Below, one piece after another: positions 1 to 7,628 of a stretch of DNA of 15,725 nucleotides. Each line of letters begins with the position of its first letter. Within the stretch, counting starts at the first letter, position 1. The position numbers and the translations under genes were made by a program. Source of the DNA: CAINDZ01 sp041908585 (lineage in GTDB: Bacteria; Krumholzibacteriota; Krumholzibacteriia; LZORAL124-64-63); assembly GCA_041908585.1 (NCBI GenBank), contig JAYRFB010000009.1, positions 1-15,725 on the forward strand, read 5' to 3'. A model generated the notes under the pieces. It was not told where the DNA came from and did not search any database. It saw only the letters and a program-made list of their open reading frames with translations.

Positions 1-280
1 GGACGTGCAGGGGGCGCGGGGGGGGGCGCGCGCGGGGCTGTCGGCGCGGGGGGCGGGGGGGGTGGGGGCGCGGCCGGCGGGGCCGGCGCACGCGGCCGCC
101 GATTTCGCGCTGGCCGGGCGCACCCCCGCCGAGAAGCTGGGCGTGGCGGCGGGCGACCTGATCCACCCCTGCCGGGTGGCGCTGACCGGGATGTCGCGCA
201 GCGCCGGTATCTTCGAGGTGATGGAACTGGTCGGGGCGCCGCGGGTGCTGGCGCGCCTGCGGCGGGCGGCCGCGGGCTAG
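1..280 (+). CDS. gltX: Glutamyl-tRNA synthetase, C-terminal fragment (5' end outside window)
   Basis: Glutamyl-tRNA synthetase attaches glutamate to tRNA-Glu, and in non-discriminating forms also to tRNA-Gln, in the cytoplasm. Only the last part of the anticodon-binding region is visible. The run AEKLGVAAGDLIHPCRVALT followed by GMSRSAGIFEVMELVG and a final VLARLRRA matches the conserved GluRS tail (hPlRvAltG, then pGlFEv...lG, then RL). The frame is open to the left edge and stops with TAG at 278-280. The first 30 or so residues are an unnatural-looking Gly/Ala/Arg stretch from G homopolymer-rich DNA and do not resemble GluRS, so this contig end may contain sequencing errors. The next gene starts about 10 bases downstream, consistent with co-transcription. 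The identity of the tail is fairly secure; the subtype (discriminating or not) cannot be told from this fragment. Confidence 0.8.
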   Translation, partial: DVQGARGGARAGLSARGAGGVGARPAGPAHAAADFALAGRTPAEKLGVAAGDLIHPCRVALTGMSRSAGIFEVMELVGAPRVLARLRRAAAG

Positions 281-289
281 CGCCGGTCG

Positions 290-2455
290 TTGCCGCCCGC
301 AGGCGCGGGCGCGGCGGGAACCGGCACATCGGGGAGGCGGGCCGCGAAGAAGGAAGCCGGCATCCTCGGGCGGTACCTGCTGGTGTGGGCGGTGACCATC
401 GCGGCCCTCCTGCTGGCCGTGTTCGTGCTGCCCGGTTTCTCGCTGGATCGTTCGCACCCGCGCTGGTGGCTCGGCGTGCTGCTGCTGCCGCTGGAGTTCT
501 CGCTCCTGCTGCTGGTGATGCGGCCCCTGCTGCTTCTGCTGACCCTGCCCCTGAACAGCCTGACCCTGGGCCTGCCGACGCTGCTGTTCAACGGCGTCAT
601 CCTCTGGACCAGCGCCCTGGCCTCGCGCACGCTGGTGATCACCGGCTTTGGCGAGGCGCTGCTCGGCTCGTTCATCATCACCGCGGTCTCGGCTGCACTC
701 ACCGGCTGGCTCGGTGTGGATGAGGCCTACCCGTTCTACCAGTCGCTGCTGTACCGCATCGGTCGGCGCTTCGGGCCGCGGCCGGAGCGTCCTCCCGCGC
801 GCGGACTGCTGATCCTGCAGGTGGACGGCCTGTCGCGCGCCAGCCTGCGCCGCGCGCTGGCGCGCGGCCGACTGCCGGCGGTCTCGGCGATGCTCGCCCG
901 CGGCACGCACACGCTGCGATCGTGGCACTGCGGCATCCCCTCCAACACCCCGGCCGTGCAGGCGGGCTTCTTCTACGGCGACCGCGACAACGTGCCGGGG
1001 TACCGCTGGTTCGACCGGCGCGAGCAGCGCCTGCGCGTGGTCAGCCAGCCGGACGACCTGAGGCGGCTGGAGCGCATGGTCGCGGTCGGCAACCGCCCGC
1101 TGCTGGAGGGTGGCAGCTGCATCAACACGTTCATGTCCGGCGGGGCGGCCAAGCGCCTGATGGCGGTCAGCGAGCTGGGCGAACGCGCCGAGCCGCGCCG
1201 CGGGGGCGAGAACGCCGACTTCAACCTGTTCTTCCTGAGCCCGACGGCCCTGACCAAGGCCGTGCTGGCGGCGGCCTGGGACTTCCTGGCCGGCTTCGCG
1301 TTCGCCATGGCCGGTCGCTTCGATCGCGTGCGACCGCGCCTGCGCTACACGCCGCGCCGGGCCGCGCAACGCGCGGTGGCCAACGCCTTCCTGCGCGAGG
1401 TGTCGTTCTTCTGGCTCAAGCAGGACATGGCGCGCGGCGTGCCGGTGATCTACTCGAACTTCGTCGGGTACGACGAGGTGGCGCACTACTCGGGCCCCGA
1501 CACGGTCGAGGCGCAGCTGACGCTGGCTGCGTTCGACCGCAAGCTGCGCGTGCTGGGGCGCCGCGCCCGCCGCCGGGCGCCGATCCGCTACGACATCATG
1601 CTGCTGTCGGACCACGGGCAGACGCCCAGCGTGCCGTTCCGGCTGCTCCACGGGCAGACGCTGGAGGAGACGCTGGCCGCGATGCTGGGAGGCGGCACCG
1701 ACGGGCCCATGGTGCGCCGCGCCTTCAGCCCCGACACCAGCTACACGCTCTCGCTGCTGGCAGGGCTTGAGGAGATCGACGAACGGCAGCTCGGCTGGCT
1801 GGCCCGGCGCAGCCGCCGCGCGCTGTCGCGCCTGGCGCATGTCCGGCCGGGCGAGGTGGACGAGGCGGCCAGCGCGCCGGTCGTCGTCTGCGTCTCGGGC
1901 TCGCTGGCGCACATCTACTTCACCGGCAACCGCGACCCGCAGTTCCTGGAGGACGTGATCGCGCTCTACCCGGGCCTGGTCGAAGGCCTGGCCCGCCACC
2001 CCGGCATCGGTTTCGTCGCCGCGCGCCGCCGCTTCGGCGACGCCATGGCCATCTGCGAGGACGGCATCCGCAACCTGGTGACCGGCCAGCGCTCGGGCAC
2101 GCGCGACCCTTTGGCTCCGTACGCGCGCCGCGAGATGTGGGCCGGCGAACTGGCGCGCCTGCTGGGCTACCCCGACACCGGCGACCTCGTGGTCAACGGC
2201 GCCTGGCTGGACGATTGGCAGGGCGCGGGCGGGCGCATCGTCGTCATGGAGGACCAGGCAAGCAGCCATGGCGGCCTGGGCGGCCGGCAGACCGAGCCGT
2301 TCACGGTGCTGCCTGCCTCGTGGCAGGTGACACGAGAGGATCTGTCGTCACCCGAGGCGCTGCACCGGCTTGTCAGCCGCGAGCTGGCGGCGTACAGGCG
2401 CGGCGGGTCGACAGGGGAGCCGTCCGGCCGGGCGCCGGTGCGGGCTCGGCGCTGA
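290..2455 (+). CDS. Holin-like membrane domain fused to type I phosphodiesterase / alkaline phosphatase superfamily protein
   Basis: This 721-residue membrane enzyme has two parts. Residues about 29-142 hold four hydrophobic segments with the PGF...RPLLLLLTLPLN.LTLG..TLLFNG pattern of the phage-holin-4-like four-helix membrane family. From about residue 170 comes an alkaline-phosphatase-superfamily phosphodiesterase domain. It has QVDGLS (Asp179 as metal ligand), GIPSNTPAVQAG (Thr220 as likely nucleophile), NVPGYRWFD, YDEVAH (Asp395, His399), LSDHGQ (Asp441, His442) and SSHGG (His660): a full two-metal ligand set. The family hydrolyses phosphodiester or phosphomonoester bonds; the substrate here is unknown, and a lipid- or envelope-linked substrate is a guess from the membrane anchor. 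The TTG start at 290, 10 bases after gltX, lacks a clear ribosome site; the next in-frame option, GTG at 383, would cut into the first helix. The product ends in a basic tail (RAPVRARR). Confidence 0.82.
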   Translation: MPPAGAGAAGTGTSGRRAAKKEAGILGRYLLVWAVTIAALLLAVFVLPGFSLDRSHPRWWLGVLLLPLEFSLLLLVMRPLLLLLTLPLNSLTLGLPTLLFNGVILWTSALASRTLVITGFGEALLGSFIITAVSAALTGWLGVDEAYPFYQSLLYRIGRRFGPRPERPPARGLLILQVDGLSRASLRRALARGRLPAVSAMLARGTHTLRSWHCGIPSNTPAVQAGFFYGDRDNVPGYRWFDRREQRLRVVSQPDDLRRLERMVAVGNRPLLEGGSCINTFMSGGAAKRLMAVSELGERAEPRRGGENADFNLFFLSPTALTKAVLAAAWDFLAGFAFAMAGRFDRVRPRLRYTPRRAAQRAVANAFLREVSFFWLKQDMARGVPVIYSNFVGYDEVAHYSGPDTVEAQLTLAAFDRKLRVLGRRARRRAPIRYDIMLLSDHGQTPSVPFRLLHGQTLEETLAAMLGGGTDGPMVRRAFSPDTSYTLSLLAGLEEIDERQLGWLARRSRRALSRLAHVRPGEVDEAASAPVVVCVSGSLAHIYFTGNRDPQFLEDVIALYPGLVEGLARHPGIGFVAARRRFGDAMAICEDGIRNLVTGQRSGTRDPLAPYARREMWAGELARLLGYPDTGDLVVNGAWLDDWQGAGGRIVVMEDQASSHGGLGGRQTEPFTVLPASWQVTREDLSSPEALHRLVSRELAAYRRGGSTGEPSGRAPVRARR

Positions 2456-2555
2456 ATCGACGTGGTCCCTAACCGCTTGCGCCGGCGCAAGTTCGACCGG
2501 CGGCTGCCGGCCCGGCGGGGAACCCGGCAGAGGTGCCGGGCGTATCATCACCTTC

Positions 2556-2584
2556 TTGCCTTTGCCGGGGGCGGAAAGTATATT
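2556..2584 (+). promoter_or_regulatory. Sigma70-type promoter for the tRNA-Gln/tRNA-Glu locus
   Basis: A -35 box TTGCCT at 2556-2561 is followed by a 17-base spacer and a -10 box TATATT at 2579-2584 (four of six and five of six matches to consensus). Predicted transcription start is near 2591, a few bases before the first tRNA at 2596. This is one of the few AT-rich patches in the surrounding DNA. Position, spacing and the tRNA cargo make it a good candidate; it is not experimentally shown. Confidence 0.6.
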
Positions 2585-2595
2585 GGCGCGTCGAT

Positions 2596-2669
2596 TGCCC
2601 GGTCGTCCAATGGCAGGACAGCTGACTCTGGATCAGTCGATGGGGGTTCGAGTCCTCCCCGGGCAACCA
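2596..2669 (+). tRNA. tRNA-Gln (anticodon CUG)
   Basis: A complete cloverleaf of 74 bases with encoded CCA. The acceptor stem pairs TGCCCGG with CCGGGCA. The D stem pairs GTCC with GGAC. The anticodon stem pairs GCTGA with TCAGT around the loop CTCTGGA, giving anticodon CTG at 2628-2630. The T stem pairs GGGGG with CCTCC (one G-T) around TTCGAGT. The discriminator base is A and CCA is encoded at 2667-2669. It decodes CAG, a frequent Gln codon in so GC-rich a genome. It is 49 bases ahead of tRNA-Glu and probably in the same transcript. Confidence 0.93.
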
Positions 2670-2718
2670 CACTTGCCAATGATTTCGGTCCGGATTAGTT
2701 TTCCGGCGCCGCTTTCGT

Positions 2719-2794
2719 GGCCCCTTCGTCTAGTGGCCTAGGACGCCGCCCTCTCACGGCGGTAACACGGGTTCGAGTCCCGTAGGGGCTACCA
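2719..2794 (+). tRNA. tRNA-Glu (anticodon CUC)
   Basis: A complete 76-base cloverleaf with encoded CCA. The acceptor stem pairs GGCCCCT with AGGGGCT (first pair G-U). The D arm TCGTCTAGTGGCCTAGGAC is the typical bacterial tRNA-Glu form. The anticodon stem pairs CCGCC with GGCGG around CTCTCAC, giving anticodon CTC at 2753-2755. The T arm is CGGGTTCGAGTCCCG, and CCA is encoded at 2792-2794. It decodes GAG. The body closely resembles the classical bacterial tRNA-Glu sequence. A strong hairpin follows four bases downstream. Confidence 0.95.
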
Positions 2795-2798
2795 ATTG

Positions 2799-2830
2799 GA
2801 GATCCCCCTCCCGGATGGGAGGGGGATCTC
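2799..2830 (+). terminator. Perfect 14-bp hairpin after tRNA-Glu, probable terminator
   Basis: Arms at 2799-2812 (GAGATCCCCCTCCC) and 2817-2830 (GGGAGGGGGATCTC) are exact reverse complements with a four-base GGAT loop. The stem starts four bases after the tRNA CCA end, where a tRNA transcript should stop. Only TT follows before C, so it lacks the U-tract of a classical intrinsic terminator. It could be a U-tract-poor terminator or mainly a 3'-processing barrier. Confidence 0.65.
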
Positions 2831-3037
2831 TTCGCTCAACGGTCGGTGGCGTGGGGCCGCGAGCGGACTATGGTGAGTCCGGGACACTTGGACCTTGGGC
2901 ATCGTCCGGCTTTCAGGGGAAGCCCAGATCCACTGTGCCGTCGGGATCGCTTGGCGACGCATGCCGGGCATCCATGACGGTGCTGCATGAACTCCCACAG
3001 CGGTTAATTCGCCGAACACATGTGCGGACGATCGTGC

Positions 3038-3064
3038 TACCATCGATGTGGCCGTTTGGCCAAA
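3038..3064 (+). promoter_or_regulatory. Possible extended -10 promoter with adjacent 10-bp palindrome
   Basis: The 264-base stretch 2831-3094 between the tRNA hairpin and the beta-helix gene has no supportable gene. Near its end lies an extended -10 like element, TGC followed by TACCAT at 3038-3043, with no convincing -35 box. Transcription would begin near 3050. A perfect palindrome TTTGGCCAAA sits at 3055-3064, just downstream of that point, where a repressor could block initiation. The -10 match is only four of six, so this is tentative. Confidence 0.3.
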
Positions 3065-3094
3065 TGTCATTGGATATCGATCGGGGGGCTGCCG

Positions 3095-4252
3095 ATGAGG
3101 CACCGCGCACTAATCCACCTGGTCGCCCAACTGATCCCGGCGCTAGCCTCGGCCGCCTCGATCACCGTCCTTCGGGACGGCACCGGGGACTATTCGACAA
3201 TTCAGCCCGCCCTGGATGCGGCAGCGGATGGCGACACGATCCTGATCGGACCGGGCGAGTACCTTGAGCACGCGACGATGCGGCTTCCGCAATGGAGCCT
3301 GGATGTCGAATCCTACGCGAACGTGACGGTGGACGATCTCACGATCATCGGGGCGGGCGCCAACGAGACGATCATTGGACCGGTGGAAGCCGCCGGAGTG
3401 TATGACGCTGGACCTGCCAAGCTGATCACGTACAACGGCGGCGGCGATCTGGCCGTTTCCGGTGTCTGCCTTCGGAACGGTTCGCACGGTATGTACGTGG
3501 CGGGTCGACTCTTCCTGGATCAGTGTTCGTTCGTCGGCAACCTGATTCCCCTCGAGTGGATGACCTCAGGCGGTGGCGGCCGTATTCGCGATTGCCGATT
3601 CGAGGAAGACGGGACGTGGCAGCCGACCCATATCTCGATCAGGAGCATCGTGTCCAGCACGGACGTGGGCATACTTGTCGAAGACTGCACGGCCAAGCGC
3701 GTTGCGTTCTTTGTGATTGGGATCACAGGCGTCACGCTTCGGCGATGTGCAATGGCGGGCGCGTCGACGTCTGTGGGCGTCTACGGTGGGGCTCAGATCT
3801 GCATCGATTCATGCACGATCAACGACACCTCGGTGGCCGTCGACGTGCGGCATGGCCTGCACAATCAATGCACGATCATCGATTCCGACCTTTCGGCAAG
3901 CTGGGCCACGCTCTGGGTGGCCGCTCGGTATGGCCGAGTCGTAGTCTCGAATTCAAGCCTGGGTGGTGGAAGTGGCCCCGTGCTGAAGTCGGATTCGGAA
4001 GCCGGCTCGAGTCAGATCAACGGCTGTGATCTCGTGAAGGGCAGTGGCCCCATGGTCGAGTGCGTGAATAGCGGACTTGGGACCGCCGTTCATGACTTGC
4101 GCAATAACTATTGGGGCACGACCGATGAAGCGACGATTCGATCGTGGATCATCGAGGCCAACCGCCAGACTGTGCTGCACAGCCCGTTCGCCGGCCAGTC
4201 GGTGCCGACGGAGACCACGACGTGGGGCGACCTCAAAGCTCTGTACAGATAG
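3095..4252 (+). CDS. Secreted right-handed parallel beta-helix (pectin-lyase-fold) protein
   Basis: A 385-residue exported protein. The ATG at 3095 was chosen because a G-rich ribosome site (GGGGGG, 3083-3088) lies 6 bases upstream and because it begins a signal peptide (MRHRALIHLVAQLIPALASA|A). The mature protein opens with ITVLRDGTGDYSTIQPALDA then DGDTILIGPGEY, the standard entry to a right-handed beta-helix as in pectin-lyase-fold and NosD-like proteins. Many short strands with Cys-rich turns follow (CLRNGSHGMYV, DQCSFVGN, RDCRF, EDCTAK, RRCAMAG, DSCTIND). Near the end is LRNNYWGTTD, common at the end of such coils. It stops at WGDLKALYR with no FlgD-like sorting domain. No catalytic set was recognised, so lyase, hydrolase or adhesive roles are all open. 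GC is about ten points lower than flanking genes by eye. It is convergent with the GH81 gene, 35 bases away. Confidence 0.8.
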   Translation: MRHRALIHLVAQLIPALASAASITVLRDGTGDYSTIQPALDAAADGDTILIGPGEYLEHATMRLPQWSLDVESYANVTVDDLTIIGAGANETIIGPVEAAGVYDAGPAKLITYNGGGDLAVSGVCLRNGSHGMYVAGRLFLDQCSFVGNLIPLEWMTSGGGGRIRDCRFEEDGTWQPTHISIRSIVSSTDVGILVEDCTAKRVAFFVIGITGVTLRRCAMAGASTSVGVYGGAQICIDSCTINDTSVAVDVRHGLHNQCTIIDSDLSASWATLWVAARYGRVVVSNSSLGGGSGPVLKSDSEAGSSQINGCDLVKGSGPMVECVNSGLGTAVHDLRNNYWGTTDEATIRSWIIEANRQTVLHSPFAGQSVPTETTTWGDLKALYR

Positions 4253-4287
4253 TTGAAGTCCGGGTTCTAAGCCTGCGCCGGGCGGAT

Positions 4288-7200
4288 TTACCGCAGCAGC
4301 ACCAGCTTCCCCACCCGAGCCGCCCCCGCCGCCTCGAAGCGCAGGAAGTACACGCCGCTGGCAAGCGACCGCCCCCCGTCATCCCTGCCATCCCAGGCGA
4401 CGGTGTGCGCGCCCGCCGGCAGCCGCCCGTCCGCCAGCACGCGCACCTGCCGGCCGCGCGCGTCGTACACCGCCAGCCGCACGGGTCCCTCGGCCGGCAC
4501 CACGCATTCGATCGTCGTCTGCGGGTTGAACGGGTTGGGGTAGCTCCGCGCCGCGGTGAGGGCGCCGGGCACCACGTCATCACCGACGCCCGACGGGATC
4601 ACCCGCTCCACGTCGATGTAGTTGAGGCTGAACAGCCAGCCCGTCTTGTCGGTGTCCGAGTCGAAGTCGAAGCGCATGATGTGCGTGCCGGCAGCCAGCG
4701 GCACCGCCTCGACGCGCTTCGGCGTCCAGAACTGGAAGCCGCCGGTGGAGGGCACCGGCCGCTTGCCGCTCACGTCCACGTTTTCGATGGACAGCGTGAA
4801 GTTGCCGAAGCCCGGGACCGTCGCCACGTAGGGGATGAAGTCGTAGTACCCGGCCTGGGCCACCGAGAACGTGTACTCGAGCCATTCGCCGGCGACGATC
4901 CAGTACACGTCGTAGCCGCCGCCGGCGGCACCCTCCAGGTCGACGCCCTCGGTGGTCCGGTACAGCATGCCGATGTTGTTGGCGTTCACGTCGTGGTAGG
5001 CCAGGCCCTCGCCGCCCAGGTCGTAGTTCTCGGCCTCGATCCTCCCGGGCACCGCCACCGGCGCGCCGAAGTACGGCGTGCCGCTCGGCAGCACCGTCAC
5101 CAGGACGCTGTCCCGGGCGCTCAGCGCCAGCGCGTTGGTGACCTCCAGGCGGACCCAGTGCTCGCCGACATCGGTGAAGGTGACGGTCGTGTCGGCCGCG
5201 GTGCCCGTGCCCAGGCCGGCGAACGACCAGGCGAACGTCAACGGGCTGCCGTTCGGGTCGAAGCTCTGGCTGCCCTCGAAGCCCACGGTCAGCGGCGACT
5301 TGCCGGTGGTCCGGTCGGCCAGCAGCAGCACGACCGGTGCGTCCGGGTCGACGGGCGAGGTGCTGAACGACGCCATCCGGCGCGGGCCGACGGTGAACGA
5401 GAAGCCGTCGCTGAACGTGACCAGCCTGTCGGTGGGGCCGGCGTTGTGTGCGACATAGGTCAGGTCGCCCGCGGCATCGCGGAAGACCGCGCAGGTCGGG
5501 ATGTCGCCGCGGATCGTCGTCTCGACGCGGCCCATCTTCTTGAGGTTGAACAGCCAGTGCAGGGTGTGGGCGCGCGATTCGCCGTCGAACGGCTCGTAAT
5601 CGCTGTCGGCGAAGTAGTGGGACAAGGCCAGGTTGGGATCGGCAAGGGCCAGGTACTCCCACAGCAGGTCCTGCCAGATGATCGGCTGCCCGCCGCGCTC
5701 GGAGACGATCTCCGCATAGTTGGCCAGGACGTGCCCGGGATGGTGGCCCAGGTAGAGCGAGCCGCCGTTGACGGGCAGGATGTTGATGCCGTGGATGAAC
5801 TCCGGATTGGCCCCGAACCAGGTCGAGTGGACGCCCTTGCCGCCCCAGACCATGCCGATGGCGATGTGCGGGTAGGTCGCCGGGAAGACCGCGTTGTCCA
5901 CGTCGAACCAGTACTGCTCGACGGCGGTCTTCTCGGTGGCGTGCAGGTAGGCGCCCAGGTCGCGGATGTCGTCCTGCCCCGTCGCCTCGCCCCAGAGGAT
6001 GGCGGCCGTGGCGAAGTTCATCGACTCGGAGCTCGACTCCTGGTTGTTGCCGTCGCCGAAGTCGCCGTGTCCCGCCGCCCAGGAGTGCCCGGCGTACGCG
6101 TCGTGGGAGCGCAGGAAGGGGAAGCGCGTGTCCGTGCGGTCCCAGTTGTTGCAGTCGCGGATGAGCAGGTTGACCATGCCGCCCCAGTGGTCCTGCGAGG
6201 CCCACGTGCTGTCGTACTGCGCGACGGTCGCCGCGCCCATGATGGCGTAGGCCGCGTGGAAGTGGTGGTCGTTGATCTGGTTGTCCGCGCCGTAGCCGGA
6301 CGGGTAGCCGGTCAGGACGTCCCAGCTGTCGTTGTAGACGTACTGCTGCGCACCGCCGACGGTGAACCACTCCTCGAGGCGGCCCTTGATCTCGGCCAGG
6401 AAATGGTCGCGCTCGGTGGTGGCGCCCAGCTGGTCCGCGATGTGGACCAGGTGCGCGAAGCGGCCGATGGCCTTGCCATTCTCGTATGTCGGGCCCACCG
6501 GCAGGCTCTCCGTCGCCACCGCCTGCACCTGCGCCAGCAGCTCGGCGCGGTTGTAATCGCCGCGGTCCGGCAGCGCCGGCAGGACCCCGTGGAACGGCAG
6601 GTCGGTCGTGAACGTGCTGCCCTCGTAGAGCTTCATCTGTCCGTTGACGGACGGGTACGAGAAGGCGGTCATCGGGGCGGCGGTGTTCAACCACTGGTGG
6701 CGGTAGAGCGCGGTCATCGTCTCATCGACGCTGGTCCCGTTGCTCTCCATCAGCTGGGTCTCGTAGGCGTAGGTGGTATGCACCATCGCGGCCGCCTCGT
6801 CGTACTGCCAGTCGACCGTGCTGTCGGTCACGAAGGCGTAGGCGTGCTTGCGGAACAGCGCGATGGTCGCCGGCTGCGTATCGGGCAGCAGCGCGATCGA
6901 CAGGTAGTCCTGGCCGTTCAGCGTGGACTGCAGCGGGCCGGTGCCCGTCCACGTGGAGCCGGTCGGCGCGAACACACCGTAGTGTCGGCCCTGGATCGTC
7001 AGCCCTAGCGTGCCGCCCTGGTTGTACCAGGTCGTGAAGGCGCCCTCGGGCGTGACGACGGCATTGCCGCCGCTCACCCGGAAGAACACGTAGGGGAGCC
7101 CGTGGCCGAAGGTTGCCTCCATGGTCTGCTCCGCGTCTGCCCACCGCGCGGTGGCGGTCCAGTCGCCGTAGCCGTGCGCCTGCGTCTGTGCGGCGTTCAG

Positions 7201-7587
7201 CCCGGCGACACCCACCGTCAGCTGCTGCGACCACGGGTACAGGTAGTCGTTGGCGGCGAACACGTGGGTCGGCGTGTGGCCGATGCGCAACCCCGTCCCG
7301 ACGGCCTTGACCATGAGCGGGTGGGCGTAGAGCACGTTGGTGTGCGGGTCGCCGTAGAACGGGTAGATCAGGCTGCTCCAGAAGTCGTTCGACTGCGCCG
7401 GGAGCGCGAATGCCGGCGAGACCTTGGGCAGCACGTTCTGGCCCGACGAGTTCTGCGGCCCCACCTCGCCGGGGGGCAGGGTGGTGCTGTAGGAGCCCAG
7501 GCCGACGTCCACCGTGGCACCGAAGGCCGGCCCGGCGAAGAGCGCGGCGAGGATGATCAGCCGGAGACCGAAGAAGGAGTTGGGCAT
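4288..7587 (-). CDS. Secreted GH81 endo-beta-1,3-glucanase with PKD, CBM6 and C-terminal sorting domain
   Basis: A 1099-residue modular enzyme predicted to cut beta-1,3-glucan (laminarin, callose, fungal wall glucan) outside the cell. The start at 7587 gives a clean signal peptide (MPNSFFGLRLIILAALFAGP then AFG|A); an AAGG lies about 9 bases upstream. GH81 spans about residues 60-740, with FWSSLIYPFYGDPHTNVLYA near the front, YNDSWD, NDHHFHAAYAI (Asp440, the likely catalytic acid), LRSHDAYAGHSWA, and GNNQESSSESMN (Glu517 and Glu521, the conserved acidic pair). The 77-residue Asp-to-Glu spacing fits the family. A PKD domain (about 746-833, FDPNGSPLTFAWSF) comes next, then a CBM6-like module (about 838-995, GRIEAENYDLGGEGLAYHDV, GEWLEYTF). 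A FlgD-like sorting domain (about 1014-1099, YPNPFNPQTTI, WDGRDDGGRSLASGVYFLRF) closes the protein. It is divergent from the gene at 7856 and has its own promoter. Confidence 0.92.
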   Translation of the reverse strand: MPNSFFGLRLIILAALFAGPAFGATVDVGLGSYSTTLPPGEVGPQNSSGQNVLPKVSPAFALPAQSNDFWSSLIYPFYGDPHTNVLYAHPLMVKAVGTGLRIGHTPTHVFAANDYLYPWSQQLTVGVAGLNAAQTQAHGYGDWTATARWADAEQTMEATFGHGLPYVFFRVSGGNAVVTPEGAFTTWYNQGGTLGLTIQGRHYGVFAPTGSTWTGTGPLQSTLNGQDYLSIALLPDTQPATIALFRKHAYAFVTDSTVDWQYDEAAAMVHTTYAYETQLMESNGTSVDETMTALYRHQWLNTAAPMTAFSYPSVNGQMKLYEGSTFTTDLPFHGVLPALPDRGDYNRAELLAQVQAVATESLPVGPTYENGKAIGRFAHLVHIADQLGATTERDHFLAEIKGRLEEWFTVGGAQQYVYNDSWDVLTGYPSGYGADNQINDHHFHAAYAIMGAATVAQYDSTWASQDHWGGMVNLLIRDCNNWDRTDTRFPFLRSHDAYAGHSWAAGHGDFGDGNNQESSSESMNFATAAILWGEATGQDDIRDLGAYLHATEKTAVEQYWFDVDNAVFPATYPHIAIGMVWGGKGVHSTWFGANPEFIHGINILPVNGGSLYLGHHPGHVLANYAEIVSERGGQPIIWQDLLWEYLALADPNLALSHYFADSDYEPFDGESRAHTLHWLFNLKKMGRVETTIRGDIPTCAVFRDAAGDLTYVAHNAGPTDRLVTFSDGFSFTVGPRRMASFSTSPVDPDAPVVLLLADRTTGKSPLTVGFEGSQSFDPNGSPLTFAWSFAGLGTGTAADTTVTFTDVGEHWVRLEVTNALALSARDSVLVTVLPSGTPYFGAPVAVPGRIEAENYDLGGEGLAYHDVNANNIGMLYRTTEGVDLEGAAGGGYDVYWIVAGEWLEYTFSVAQAGYYDFIPYVATVPGFGNFTLSIENVDVSGKRPVPSTGGFQFWTPKRVEAVPLAAGTHIMRFDFDSDTDKTGWLFSLNYIDVERVIPSGVGDDVVPGALTAARSYPNPFNPQTTIECVVPAEGPVRLAVYDARGRQVRVLADGRLPAGAHTVAWDGRDDGGRSLASGVYFLRFEAAGAARVGKLVLLR

Positions 7588-7628
7588 CGTGGCCAGCCTT
7601 TGGGTGCTTGGGCGAAAACGGCCAGCGG

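Noticed and set aside
2719..2794. Possible attachment site at the 3' end of tRNA-Glu
   Set aside because: No second copy of the tRNA 3' end and no integrase were seen in the window, so an att site is not supported.
4144..7008. 954-codon open frame on the plus strand
   Set aside because: It lies opposite the GH81 gene, whose domains and catalytic motifs are unmistakable. The plus-strand translation is Val/Arg/Gly/His-rich with no domain or signal peptide: a GC-driven shadow.
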